From contig VZSF01008734.1 of the NCBI GenBank assembly GCA_013398295.1, positions 62,001 to 126,000 on the forward strand: a stretch of 64,000 nucleotides of DNA, given 5' to 3'. Shown piece after piece: positions 23,552 to 38,500 of this stretch. The notes beneath the pieces were generated by a model. It was not told the origin of the DNA, did no database searches, and was given only the letters and a program-made list of their open reading frames with translations. The position numbers and the translations under genes are program-made. Position 1 is the first letter of the stretch. Each line of letters starts with the position of its first letter. The stretch is from Chionis minor. Its lineage: Eukaryota > Chordata > Aves > Charadriiformes > Chionididae.

Positions 23552-26500
23552 CTGAAATACAACAAAAAATTAGATTGAGAAACATTCTAGAATCTGGGGA
23601 ATAGGATAGTGGTGGGAAGTATGAAGCAGAGAAAGAGGAAAAAGCTTTAAGTTTAAAATTATTCTTTCAAATAACATCTACTAATATTCAATAGTTAACT
23701 AGAGCTACTGTGAGAGTACCTAAGCTTTAGTTATCCATCATCTAGCCCTTGGAGAATAAGGTATGAACTGAACATCAACAAAACCGTCTAGAAAAAAGAA
23801 AAAGCCCAGTGGTAAAAAAAAAAAAGTCCTGGCAACTGTTACAGAACACGTACAACACCCACAGATTTTGCTTCCTGAATATACACATTAGAAAGTATAG
23901 CAAAGTATTTAAAAGTGTCTCCTCCTATTACCCAGCTGCATGAGCAGGAGTAATACCAAGGGACGTCACTTATTTTATACTTGTCCTCTTGACACTGGAA
24001 CAAATACCTCCCCAAATTCTTAGCATTTGCCTTGAGAAACAATATCTAAGTTCTACGGAAAAATACTGCGTAATTCTTCTGAATGGTGCCATCTTTCACT
24101 GTCTCCTGTGAAAGCAGCTCAACACTTCACAGAACCACAAAAAAGCTGAAAGAGGACTTTAGGAATACCTGAGTTGTTGCTTGTTACAGAAAATAAACTT
24201 CAGTAACCGTACCACTGTATCAGCTGAAAGAGGTTTCAAGACCTGTGAAACACAGGCGTTCTTTTTCCATTGCTGACTGTACACTTAAGTGCCACAGTTT
24301 TTCTTCACTACACAGGTATTTCAACCTACACAGATTAAACCTTAGAAGCAGTTCAGAGAAATTATGTTCAGAATGAAGCCTTTTTTTAAAAAAACCCTAA
24401 CTCGAGAATATGCACTTTTGCTTTATTAAAAAAAAAATCAGTTCTTATTGCACATCTCAAAAACTAGTTTTCAGCTTAGTCTCCTGTTGAACAGCTATTC
24501 CCTATGCGTTACAATTCCTATCGCACAATGAAGTTAAGCATCACAACTGTACCACCTAACAGAACTTTTCTCAGTTTTATAGTTAAGTATCTGGAAAAGC
24601 AAAAATCCTATGAAGTATAACGTTAACTTCAAACTACTCTAGCCAAGAAAATAACACATAATTTGTATGCTGAGCTATATGTTATGATTTAGCACCTTCC
24701 TTCAGAGCTTGATCAGGTTTGGCTGCAGGATCACAGTATTTTACTGCTTGGGCTGCACTCACTAGGTAAGACTCATGATCATAATAGGCAGGTTACCATC
24801 TTCAGAGTAGAGACTCCTGACAGCAAAGGAGGAAATAAGCTGCTCTCTTGTGGTTTTGCAGGACCCAAAATTGTTCCACCAAAATAAACAAAATTTGACA
24901 GCCATCCAAAAATCACAGCCAGGAACTAGGAAAGGGCTTCCAAACTCAAAACTCCTTCCGCTCCCTCAGTAGTTTGGGTTTTTTTTTTTTTCTTTTCTTT
25001 GTTTCATGCCTATATGCATGTACTGATTCTAGCGTTTCTTGTCTCACAGCCAGCCTTGTCAGCAACTGACACCCGCTGCACACATGGTTGTGCTCACAGC
25101 ATCACAAGCCTGCGAAGTTGTTTATTCTCCAACTACACACAAACCATTTCGAATGTGAAATTCCTATGCAACCACTTAGAAGTAGGAAAATCAATCAAGC
25201 TAATCCATAACAACCGTTGCATAGCTTACACTGGTTCAGATGTATGCTCAAGGCTTACGAAAATCCACCCATAAACTAAAATCCATAAAACAGTGCATTC
25301 AGTAAAAATCTCTGAGAAGGCAGAGCAGTAGCTTATTCTGTAGGTACTTAGTGCCTTAACAGTCATACTCAACTTCTGAGGACAAAGACATACATTAGAC
25401 AGTACACTACCTTCCCTACAAACCCTTTTATTTCAGCCATTCGTTTGCAGGTGTGAGGTTTAAGTCCAGGGACAAGGAAAAGCTCTTATCCCATTTCCCC
25501 ATACAGAATGAGTATCTGCAGTTACTGCTCTATGCTGCCACGCTGCAAACCCAGGTGAAAACCCCATAGTGTCCCTGTCCTATCACTTCTTTAGCCACCA
25601 TCAAGGGCTGTTAGAATGAAAAAAACTTGTCCCACCTGCTGTTGCAAGTACCAGCTAATTTTGTACTTGGTTATCACTTCCAACTGAGCGTCACTAGTTA
25701 ACCTAGGAAAAGTTCTTGCATGGTCTATGGCGGATGATGAGAAGGATTGGTAAGAGACTGGTCGGAGGGACTTAAGACAGCTTCTCAACATGAAGCTTTC
25801 ATGTGCAGCCTCAGGAGAGCAGACTGATAGGTTATTCTGCCAGGCCTTTGGTCACTTCCCCCTCCCCATCTTCCCCTAAAACTCAAACTACCAAGAGTAG
25901 CTTCAGTAGGCTCCTGTTCTCCCTCCGTTAAAATACATACTAAAAGAACAAGATGATTCAAGTATGTTTTTCACACCGTGGTATTTCATCACAGGCAAGA
26001 GGTGAAGTAGCACTGTAAGCTTCAGTCTTCACACATACATTGGACACAGGTGTCCATCACTCTGCTATTACAAATCAAGTGCCTATGATCTTTTTTACTT
26101 ATCCTGCACTGTTACTTAGTTAAATCTTAAGAGAAAAACTGGGATTTTAGAACTACTGTTTACCCCATAAAATTGTAACTACCTTTAAGCACAGGAGCAT
26201 TCAACACATTGCACTGTAAGAACATGTATGATGAAAGAAGGATAGATCTTGCCACCAAGATAACAAATCACAAAATATTCAAAACAGCAACTGACAGATT
26301 AGAGATGCACACTGAAACGGAAACTACTGAGGTATTAAACTTGATCTTTTAGATTAGAAGCTACAAACCCTTGAACTGGTCCACTTCTCCCTATTTTAAA
26401 CTTACATTGTTAGTCTTTCCTTCATGACTGCAGAAGATGACCACCTCTAGCATAACAAAGGCATCGTGGTTGGTCTTTTGCAAGCACATCAAGTTTCTAA

Positions 26501-29500
26501 GATGGTTAAGCAGAAGCAAAAGTATACAACATATGAGCATGGCCATCACCAGCAGAGATCCACGCATGCCTAATCAGCTCATATTAGAGACTAAGACAAA
26601 ACACATCCCGCTAATATTTGACATAGCTGAACTTTGGGGCCTACGTTCCCACTGTGTTTCAATACACAGTCCTAAAAGTAATACCTTTTTTCCCTTCTAA
26701 CCAGGCCAAACAGATCTGCAGGGTGTCACTCAATACGCATTCTGCAAGATGTACAAAATGCAAGTACAAAGTTGTGGAATAAGAGCAAAATGCTGTACTG
26801 GCCAACAACAAATTCAGCCACCAATTTTTTCCACTGGAAAGCTGCCTATTACCTTGATTAGGCATTGTATTATTGTATATAATACTTCAAAAGCCAGTCA
26901 AAAGTAGTAAACATTTTCGCAATATAAATACACCAACTGTCCAGCCATTATGTAAGGCTCACTTATTCTCTTAAATCATTTAAGGGGATGAAGGGAAATG
27001 AAGTTTTATGTACCTGTAGGCCAGTATTATTGAGCATGTTTACATACAATGCTTTATTCCTTAACTGCTCTCCAGAAAGGGAAGGAAAGTTACCACATGC
27101 TTAATAGTGCTCCCTCACATCAATAAGCATCTGGAAAAATCTGTGCTCTCCCACATAAAAAGACTTACAGTTAAGCACATAATTTTGGTATACTCCCCAT
27201 GCTGGGACTGCAGAGTTGAACTCCGTGGATATTTTTAAGGTACCTTGCAACAGTTCCTAGTAGCACTAGCTTGGAATCAGCACTAGAAACCATGCAACAA
27301 AGAGCAAGAATGCAATTTGTCCTCTAGCATTAACAGTCAAGATGTAAAGTTCATTGAGCAAAGGCCCAAGTACCTTGGAAGTTCAAATTTGCAAGTTCTG
27401 CTCTTTGGAACAAGAAGTTCCACTTTGACCGTTTTCCTCACACTGGAACAGAAAGGCCTTTATAAAGGTCAGCTTTTAGCGCCCTTCTGACTTCCTTCAA
27501 CATAAAACCATCTTTATTACAAAGCAGACAAAGCTGGTCCAGACATTTATACACGAAACAATTGATTCAGTATAAACTTACAAGACCACAAAATATTACC
27601 TCTGTGCTGCAGAGAAGCGCCAAAGCATGCAAGCGTAGTACATCACTTTTGAGGGTAGCCACAAAGTCCTCCATTTCTCAACTAAAGCTCAGATTAACAA
27701 AACTTGAAACACCACATTTTCTCACTTCCTTGGTCATTCAGAATTGTGATGGTGAGGCATAAGTAATTTCCATTTGCAAATTAATCTTTTCCTTCATATT
27801 AGAATAACCAAGTGAAATACGTTCCACACTAGCAATTTCCCCTTTTTCAAACCTAACCTTTGAACACGCGTTTTCTGTGGTATCCAAAGTGCTTTTTCCA
27901 AGAAAAAAAGGAAACTTAGAGGTGAATATATTAATTTGCTGCACCTCAAATCTCTACTCCAATTTGTTGTTTCATTGGGTTTAATTTAATTGGTTTTGTT
28001 GGCATATGAGAGACAATGACACCCTCAAGCTGAGATATACTTGTGTCCCAGTAATTGCAACAAATGCTTAAAGGTCATTTAGCAAAAAGGAACAAGAAAC
28101 TGATTCAACACACAAATCATCAAATTCACTGAGTATGGAATAAGGAGATAATTGCAAACTGATTGAGCAAAAGATCACTGTCAACAATCTCTGATAGATG
28201 GGATGTTTTAAGGTTTCAACAGATTTCTAGAGGTCACGTGCTAGAAGGAACGTGCCTTGCAATTTAAGTACTATTACTGTTAGATTCCAAATTCCAGTGC
28301 AGTTAGATTTACCTGTCCTTTAAAGAAAACTGAAAATTCTTCTTTTTGGCGCGCAAGGGAAGAGAAGATGAAGCACAGAAAAAAGGAAGGATGAAATTTT
28401 CCTATTCTCTCTTTTTTAACAACATTTATCTTAAATCTTGCTTAAATCCAATTTATTAAAGAACCGTGATATCCAAAAAATATTTCACCGTATTGAACAT
28501 CTGTAATTTCTAGCTTGATTTAGCAGGCTGAGGTTCCTAAGAGGCAGAACGCTTTCCTTTGACAAAGGACAATATAAAAATATTGATTTTATTTTTCTCT
28601 ATCTAAACATAAAGTCCCGTGCTTTTGAAAGTGAAATGAAAAGCTAGTGCTAAAAAAATTCTTCCCTTTATGGAAGAGTACAGAATTGTAATAAAGCTAC
28701 AATGAAAAGTCTGCCACGTGACTCAAGCAGCCCAAAAGACATGGCCAACATACACTGCTACAGAAAAATCATTAAAATACAATGAATAGTTAAACAAGTT
28801 CAAAGGACAGACAGTAGATGGAATAGTTTGAACAGATTTGCCATCTTTACATTGCATCTCTACTGTGGGTCTAATAACCTGTGTTTGTTCACAAAGAGAC
28901 ACTGCCAGAACCTTATTTTCATTCAGCAGTTTCCCTTCAGAGAGGTTTTATCCATTTTTTGGAAGAGTAATTCTAGACTTCCAGTTCACAATTTTACATA
29001 CAAGCTACAAAGTAACAGCAGATCAATGAGCTCCTATTACAAGGCTATTACTCAAACATTTTATTATATTTTAAAAGAAAAAAATCTATGAAATTCAATT
29101 CAATACATGCTTTTCTAATAGGGAGACAAGGTATAAGTCATTTTTCACTCCTAAGATGCGCTATGAGCTAACGCAGAGTGCCATTCTGAATTAAAATGAC
29201 CCAACTTGATTGAACTATGCAACTTTCTTTGAAAGTGGTTTTATATTTAATCAGATTTAAGTTGCCACAATGAACAGTAAACAAAATGCTTTCAACACTT
29301 AAGAGCTTTAAGTTTGCACAGAGTATTTCAGAATGACTGACAGGAAAATTCAGTTAAACATGATCTATCAGGAAATCCAGTGTTTAAAGTAACACTAATC
29401 AGTAGGGAAACTATAAAAAAAGTTACTTCTTTGGTGACATGCTTTTTCAGCATAGCACATGAAAGTGAACACTTCCTTTGAAAAAAGAAAATGCAAACTG

Positions 29501-32500
29501 AGCAGGAGGTTTGATACTTGCAAAATATTTACTCCACGTTAAAAGGAGCTCTAGAATATCAAAGTACAGTACAGATCACATGACAGAATAACATGATCAC
29601 AGTGTGAAATTGTGGAGAGCATACGCACAATACAAACCACTGTCCCTACCCATATGGAGTGTAGCTGTACAAGAATACAAATTTACGTTCAAATAAAAAG
29701 ATGAAGCATTCATACTAGATATCAAGTGTACCTATAACTGATTAGATTTTTGCCTAACTTGTCTCATTCTAGCCAGGAACTGTCCTCTTAAAAATATATA
29801 TTAATTTTTATCAGGACACAATCTATCTTCTCAAACTTTGCAGTTAATTAACTCCTGTTAACTACTAAAAAGGAATTGTATTGATGATGAAGGCTAAGAA
29901 ACAGGATAAATAAACACAGTGGATTGCGTTATCACATAGGCATCATTTCCTGGATTTAAGCCTACTCTATTAAGCACTACAAGTCGAGGTGGGGGGAGGG
30001 AGGGGAGGACAGGAGGACTGATGAATATTCCATGCTAACTCTATAGAACAACAGGTTCCAAATATAGCATATTGCAAATACTAGGCAACTTCAGGTTTTT
30101 TTAATGCCTCTCTGCATTACCAGTCATTTTAAAAGACAGAAAGCAAGTAATTTTGTCTGGGATGTGCACTCTGAAAATCATATACGAATCTGTTGTATAT
30201 TCAAAGCTTATCTGAACTTGCTGCTTCATTCAGTATGCTGTTTATTGTCCTCCAACATACTCATACTCTCCATGTTGGTATCAATTAATCGAACAGTAGT
30301 TTATTCTAAAAGTCTGCCTGTTAAAAGGAGGTATGTAGCTCAGAGCCCGCACAGGTGAAAGGATCCTGGGCAAACGAGGCATCACACCTGATCCCAGAGG
30401 CAGCAGCTGCAATCCCTCCCTAAGAGCAGCTCACTACTAAGGCATAAACAGAAAGTGGGGCAACACACTCCAGTAGTTTAGTCAATGGGAGCAAATGCCA
30501 AAAGACGCCCAGGGAGGTGGTGGAATCGCTGTCCCTGGAGGTATTTAAAAGACGGGTAGATGTGGTGCTGAGGGACATGGTTTAGGGGTGGTTCTGGCAT
30601 AGGTTTATGGTTGGACTCGATGATCTTGAAAGTCTCTTCCAACCCAAGTGATTCTATGATTCTAAGTTCTGCCATTACCCTGGCTCAGCCAAAGGAAAAA
30701 TAAATTAGTTCTCAGTCAGAGTCACCATGGTTTCAGCAGCACTTGTATGAATACCGAAGAACTTTTGACCTACAGAGGTTGAAACACTGCATTTTACTTC
30801 ACTTTTGTATGAACAAAGAGGACACATGATCCATCTCTGCACATCTCAGCTAGACAGGATGTTTTAACAGTTCTCTCTTATTTCTGACCTCTGGTCTGCA
30901 ACTCCCATCAGCACTGACACCGACAGAGCAACAAAAAAGTATGCTGCACTTACTACATGAGTCATGAGCAAACTTCCCTGGGCCCAAGCCAGCTAGAAGA
31001 CAAGCAAGTGGTAGAAACTACTACACTATGTTATGGATTAGAAGTAAGATCGTAAATAAATTACACATTAAATACAGAACATCTAGAATTCACCTAGCTC
31101 TTCATCTAGCTCTTACTTTAGTGAAGTAAAAGAAGGTTGGAATTAAACCGTTTAGAATGAATTCAGGAGACTGTAAGTTCACAAATCTTAAAGACAGAAT
31201 ATTATTCCCACTGCTGAACTTCAGGCACTGAAAAACAATCTGCTTCTCTCCATTGTTCATACAACAGAGACATGGACAGTGGGATTGAGAGCACCCTCAG
31301 CAAGTTTGCTGATGACCCCAAGTTGAAGTGGTGTGGTTGACACGCTGGAGGCAAGGGATGCCATTCAGAGGGACCTGCACAGGCTTGAGAGGTGGGCCCA
31401 TGCAAACCTCATGAAATTCAACAAGGCCAAGTGTAAGGTCCTGTATGTGGGTCGGGGCAATCCCATGCACAAATATAGGCTGGGCGGAGAATGGATTGAG
31501 AGCAGCCCTGAGGAGAGGGACTTGGGGGTGTTGGCAGATAAGAAGCTCAATGTGAGCCAGCAACGTATGCTTGCAGCCCAGAAAGCCACCTGTATCCTGG
31601 GCTGCATCAAAAGAAGCATGGGCAACAGGTCAAAGGGGATGATTATCCCCCTGTACTCTGCTCTCCAGAGACCCCACCTGGAGTACAGCATCCAGGTCTG
31701 GGGGCCCCAACATAAGAAGAACACGGACATGTTGGACTGAGCCCAGAGGAAGACCAGGAAGATGATCAGAGGGCTGGAGCACCTCTCCTATGAGGACAGG
31801 CTGATAAAGTTGGGATTGTTCAGCCTAGAGACCTTATAGCAGCCTTTCAATACCTAATGGGGGCCTACAGGATGATGGAGAGGGACTCCTCATCCGGGAT
31901 TGTAGCAATAGGATGATGGGTAATGGTTTTAAACTGAAAGAGGGGAGATTTAGATTAGGTATTAGGAAGAAATTCTTTACTGTGAGGGTGGAACAAGTTG
32001 CTCGAGGAAGCTGTGGATGCCCCATTCCTGGAAGTGTTCAAGGCCAGGAAGGTGTCTCTACCCAAGGCAGGGGGGTTGGAACTGGATGATCTTTAAGGTC
32101 CCTTTCAACCCAAAACATTCTGATTCATAGAAGGAACTTGGGCTTCTAGCTATAGGTGCTCTGAGTCACAACATCCCATCTCTGATGTTCAGTAAAATTT
32201 TGTGCCATGAAGCACATGAAAGGCACATGCTTCATCTGCAAAGATTAACATACTGGGTTTTTTTACAGTGATATATGCAAGTGCTGTCAGTTTACACCTT
32301 AATGATTTGATTCTTTTAAAGTCTACATCATTAAAAACATTGTTCCAATCAGCATTACGTTCCCAAAACCAGTTCCTACTATTAAAGTGGTCAAGTTGGG
32401 TATTGCCTCTGAACACCAACAAAGATAAGGAATGAGACAATGTTTCTCACACATTGTTGAAGCACAAACTAAACAGGACACACAAAAAAATCTGCACCAT

Positions 32501-35500
32501 CATTGCCATGCCAAACTCCCTCATCTGCCAATAACAGGTTTTTACCACCAGCATGGGGTGCCACAACTAATACAGTTAGTTCAAGTGAGATTAAAACACA
32601 GGATGAATTACCATTTAAAGACATTAAGTGATGCTAGAAAGATACCTTCGCTCCCTGCTTCAGCAAGTGCATGATCATTTAACACGCAAATGTAACTGGA
32701 ATATTTCACCTGAACTTACCTCATCTGAAAAGCTGACAGCAGTTACTGCTTTTGCCATCCTATTTTCACCATTAAACAGAACGCCTGACAGTCTGATTTC
32801 CCCCCATTTATCCCTGACTTAAAAACCCCTAAGGAAAAGCCAGTTGAGCAGCCTTTAATGAACTATTCAAATTACTTAGGCATTAATTGCCTCCAAGTTG
32901 AGTTATTAGCAATCTAATGATACAGCTGTGTTTTAAGCGTAATGCCACTTCAGCTGCCCCATGACTCCCTCGGTTCAGGCACCAGAAGTTTTCCTTACTT
33001 CACTGCTTCAGGCACAGCACTTGTACCAAGCCTCAACCCGGCAGAGCAAGCCCTTATTTTCTCATCTTTCTCTTGGTTAGCCTCCAGATCTAGGAAAAGC
33101 CTGACTACCTCTGTCGTGCATGTGTCAGAGTAATGCAGAGTTGTGCCATGTCAATTAAATTCAAGGGAAAAAAATCAATTGCTTTGAGTGAAATAACCGG
33201 AATTCCAAAACACATGGACGCAAGGGGGGGAAAAAATGCTTATTGTTTCCCCAGCTCTGAAGAGCAAGGTAAGCAAAACCTTGAAGTTGCCAAGTAATTC
33301 ATCTTATGATAAAGCAAAGCTAAGTAAGCAGGCACTTGAACTGCACTGTGCAGTAGTCAGAGAACTCGGCTTTCTCTTCTCCCCACACAAGCTGTGAAAC
33401 AGAAGAGCTCCTGACACGCATCAAAAGCCAGATCTATACAAAGACAGATCAAGCTTCCCACGTACAAACGGAATGCCATCTCCTTAGCTCAAGCTATCTG
33501 ATGTCCATTCCAGGGGGAACACTACGAGCCAAGGACAGTATGTCCCTGAGGCTTGTTCCAGTAAGAATTAAACAAGAACATATTCCCTAAAGATGACAAT
33601 ATGAATCTGAAAATGGCACTAACTTAAACAGACCCTCTTTATCGACACCTCTGAAGACTCAAAACTAGATATAATTGCAATCTGTCTCTCTGTCTCAAGT
33701 CTAAAGGTTCACAAACTGTGAAAAGAAGGCACAGAAATGTTCATGCCATTAAAAAAACGAAGACAGATCTAGAAGACCAGATAATTGTGATAATTTCAAA
33801 ATAAATACACTTAAGCTGAAAATGAGAAAAGGCCAAGTTAGACATCCCAGAAAACTTTTACTACCAGTGAAGTTTGTGCTGGGAAGAAAACAGGTTTTCA
33901 TTTTTATTACCAGACATCAGAACACACATGAAATAAGACCTGTCACCACTGCAGAAGATAAATTCAGTAAGTAAGCCTTCCACACTGTAACCTCTATTTA
34001 GCTACAGATGGTTTGTAATACTTGGAATGCTTCAAATGTATCAGAACAGCATTGTGAAAAAAGAAGTGTATCACCAAACTGAGAAGCGGAGTAGAACGCA
34101 ATATACAATAATGCCCCAAAATTAGGTTGCACATGACCACACATTTAGCCTCCATCTCCACACACTCAGAAATTCAATGTTATTTAACAAAGTCCTCCTC
34201 ACAGATAGAGAATGTCAACTCTGGATTTGTAGTAGTAGCTTATTTAAATACGTAATTTTTTCTCTGCTATAGAAGCTTCCCCCAGTATGAGAGATGGGGG
34301 AAAAAGGATGAAATTAACATAAAACTCATTCTTCAAAAGAAAAGGGGGAAAACTAGCTTTGTTTTACAAAGATACACTGCAGGGAGAGGGGACAGAAGTT
34401 TTTTTGTCAGCCTTGCTAGTCAGTCTTCTACAGTAAGTAGATGACTTAAAGACCCTGTAAGAATGTGCTTGATAAACCTTGTTCCCCTACCACTTTAACA
34501 CTTAGCATCATCACTACTCAGCATTTTAAAAAGATCACATGCTGTCAGAAGCAAAAAAAAAATGACAGAAGTTAGAGATACTTCCAAACACCAAGCTTTT
34601 CAGAAATAAAAGGTTGATTTAAGTTCAAAATTAAATTAGTTGTTTGTATCTCAACATCTATATTTCCAAGTAGTCAAATGTACTGTTGCATTTTATCTGT
34701 CTCTAAGGCAATGCCAAATTGGAAATACGAGCTTTAGTGAAATCATAATTAATAATCAGATTAAGAATTCCTAATTAGTATTTTTAACTCTCCATGCTTT
34801 GTGCTTAGCATACCTAATTAGTTTGGCAAGTTATACAAAGTTGTTATGTCCAGACTGAAGTTTTTAAGAACTTCAGGCCTTCAATGCTTCACTATAAAGG
34901 TCCTGTGCTCTGCTGGAAAGGCAGCATCACCCACCAGCAAGTTCTGTGGCATAACTTCAGGGTTTTTGGAACTTTATTAGAGAAAAATAACTAGTCAACA
35001 TACAATGAAAGAAAAACCTCATTTCAAATGCTGTTCTCAGTAATTTATGAAAGAGACACCAGAAAGTGATTTTTCAACTTCATCTAACCAACAAGCCCAT
35101 TAGCTTCTGCGACTCCACAAGCTCAAGAAATTATACTTGCACCCCTTAAAATGGCAACAGAAAAATAACAGTATAGAGTCAGGGAAAGGACTAGAGCAAA
35201 GAACAACAATGCAAAAGAATGGGCAGGCATGTACTATGCAAACCAACTGCCAATTAAGTACCTGAAATATCAACTCTTACAACTACATCAAGCTATGATT
35301 CCTTCAGCTGAGACTAAGTAAACTTGCTAAAATACCTACACACATCCATAACGTTTTAAAGACTGTAGCTTTGAAAGCCTAAATTACAGCTCTTATTAAA
35401 TATCAAGCAGTTCAAATAAGTTAAAACATATTGTTCAAGTGAATTACTCATGTGACATTCAGTTATGTAAGGCCAAGCTACTCCGTTCAACTGCAACAAA

Positions 35501-38500
35501 AATACACAGAAAAACTAGCTAAGATGTTACACATCAGCATCGTATTGCTGTATAATTTAAGAACTGCAGGCTTACCACATTAAAATGTTATTCCCCCCTT
35601 AAAGAAATCTACTGTCTTGAATCCTCTCCACAGCCCGATGTTTCTTACTGTTAGTAGTATGTTAAATAATCTTCACATACCAGTTATGAACCATCAGCTT
35701 CTGTACAGCCAGTAGTGCATTGTAACGAACTTGCTGGTCTTCATGATGCATGTGGTTCATTACCAGCTGTTTACCACCAAGTTGTTCAATCACTCTGAAA
35801 GAGAGAAGGGGAGGAGGTTTCTTTGACATTACTTCAGAGAGGATTATTTGCTTTACCCAGCTTGCTAAAGAACTCAATATTGGCTTGAGAGGGTTTGCAG
35901 GGTACAGCACGATCAATTACTATTTTGGAGAAGGTAGTGCCCTCCCCTCCATAAATTGATGATATCCAGGTCACTCCATTTTTTGCAATATTACAGCTCC
36001 AATTTAGTCCAGCACAGCACAGCAAAAATATCTGTAATGACACCAACACCTATTAAACCACTCTGTACGCCTTGTCATGTTCTTTTGCCATTCAAAATGT
36101 ACTACAGCCACAGCTATTCTTGCACAAGATGCAGAACTGGCTATTAAGTTACCATTTACAGAAAAACAGTATGTTTGAGCTGCATCTTTCACTACAAACT
36201 TCACCATAGTAGTCAGCCATAGCTTTTTAATAGCTATACCAAATCCCATAGGAAATACTGACAAAGCCTTGTATCACATCATGAACATGTAATTGCTTAA
36301 AAAAAATCTGGAAGGCAACACACTTAAAACCTGAAAAAGTACCACCATTCAGATGTCTCTCCACATGCAGCATTTTGGTCTGTCATAACAAAAAAGGTTT
36401 GGAGAGAATTTGCAAGTAATAGATAAACTGATTACTCAATGACTTGCATATGTTTGGGGCTTTTTTTACATCTGTTCTCTCACAGGTCACCAAGTAGTTA
36501 GACATAATATTCTGTGAAGAGGCTATCCTTTACATTACTCCTAACCTGATGCTATTCTGCCATTCTAAGCTTGCATGAGCTGCCTGCTTTTATTACTGTT
36601 GTTTTCATGGCCCAGTTAATGCATTACTGCTGCACAACACAACATGTTGTTGTAAACTGCAGAAGCGTACAAAGACAGTGAGGAGATGAAAAAGAGAATA
36701 TCCTATTTAATTTTATAACTCAGTCAAAACCGTCCCAGCGATCATAGGGAATATTATTTCCCCAACAGTATTAAAACATAAAAGGATATTTCACGCAACA
36801 GGAATGCATTCAGAAAAGTCCAACTGTTTTTAGCTGGAAAATCCTTGCCGAGAATTCAAGAAGTTATTACTAACATAAAGGATTCAAGAAAGCCTTTATG
36901 CTTGCCTTAGGCTGCCTCACATTTGTAATCATGAGTTAAATATAAAATCACTGCACAAAGACAAGACTATGAAACACAAGCAAGAATTTTTTCCTCATTA
37001 CAGGACTGATTTAAACACCGAATTTCCAGGAATTGAAGAGAGGTAAATAAGGCATTATGCTCCTTTTGCTAGGAGCAGAAAAGAAACAAAAAGTTAAAAT
37101 CCTATAATCACAAATGGAAATAGAGTATTGCAGTACATCACTGAAATTATGGCTGAGAATATGAAGAGTGAAAGAACAGCGTTACCGTTCTTGTATAACG
37201 CTGCCTACTCGTGAAAATCACTTCCCAGCCATGTGTTTTAGACTGGAAGGTAAGCAACTGTGAGAAAGGTGCACAATGAATCCTGTTCCTTCAAATTCCA
37301 AACCTGCTCAAAGACACTATTTTTAGTTCTGTTTTCCCTCTCCTCAACTTCTGCCTACTTTACAGCAGTAATAGAGCCCACTGGGCCAGTTATGGTACGC
37401 GCACACCTTCTGCAGGAACTGTTCCCCATAACAACAGCGCACTAAGCCAAAACTGGCAATTCAAACAAGTTTCTGGACACTTAAGAGCCAGATTTTAACA
37501 TGATCCATTTAAAGGGAGAAAGAAGAAACATAAAATGAAGACAAAAGAGAACAGTTTAGACTGCTATAGCAGAAAATATTAATATAAAATCCACACGACA
37601 TATCTAAAAGCAGACTAAGGTGGAAAAGGGAATGCAATTAAGCTGTTTCTCAATCATGAGCTAAAGAAGGGAATGACTCTAGGCGTCAATCTCTTGAACA
37701 TGCAAAATGTAAACCCCATGTTCATGGCATTCAGGTGATTTAAAGCGGTGATCTTAAATAGCAGTAACCGTTGGGCCACACGGAAGCTGTACAGGAGGCT
37801 GATGTTTAGCCTGCATTTATTTTCCGTGACAGGAAACATCAATGCCGTACTTTATTTCTGCTGTTACATTGTCAGAAAACACATGTTGGTGAGCCTCACT
37901 CATTAGAAGCCCACAGTGCTACTGCCTTGAGAACTTGGTCCACAATCTGCAATTTTAAAAGCAAGTTAAAATTATTTACATTGACAACATTAGAGAACAG
38001 CCAAGCAAAAATGCAGCCTTCAGTTTAACAAACACTTTCCTTGTCCGACAAAGGGAAAGGTTAGCCAGAACTGTAACTCTAGGTCTCCACCATGCGCAGC
38101 GGGTAAACTCAAGAAGTTCTAGGTTCTAATTCACCTCTGCAACCTTCAAAAGATGAAGGATGATCCAGTTAAGAGTTCAGGATAAACACTTAAAGGAAAC
38201 AAAAGTATTTAAGACGTTTGAATTCTCTTATTCTTCTAAACCAATGAATAGCATCCATGCTCAAAGTGAGTCATGCAATGAGAGCGTGAAATGCCAGCCA
38301 GGCGTGGGAGCAGTAAACGACTACATATCAAAAACCACCATGGTAAGAAATGGACTATTATATGGGAATTGACACGCAGTCCCTAGGTATTTTAAGTTTT
38401 TAGTCCTAAAATTGCTGACGTCATACTTCATAAGAATACACTGAATTACAAAGGAAATTCTTTAAAAGAAAGATTGAGGCATTTTAGTCTGTCCCTCAGA

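Larger units (their letters stand above)
23552..35680 (-). other. ATP6V1H last intron (12.1 kb)
   Basis: The donor is GTATGT at the high-coordinate end and the acceptor TTTCAG at the low end. It holds two CR1 fragments on the plus strand (30505-30663 and 31255-32131); the rest is AT-rich and shows no recognisable gene. Confidence 0.92.

Noticed and set aside
29988..30025. G-rich run as a G-quadruplex
   Set aside because: Only three separate runs of three or more Gs are present with short loops, so a standard four-run motif is not met.
31365..31730. 121-codon minus-strand open frame
   Set aside because: A shadow of the CR1 ORF2 remnant on the plus strand.
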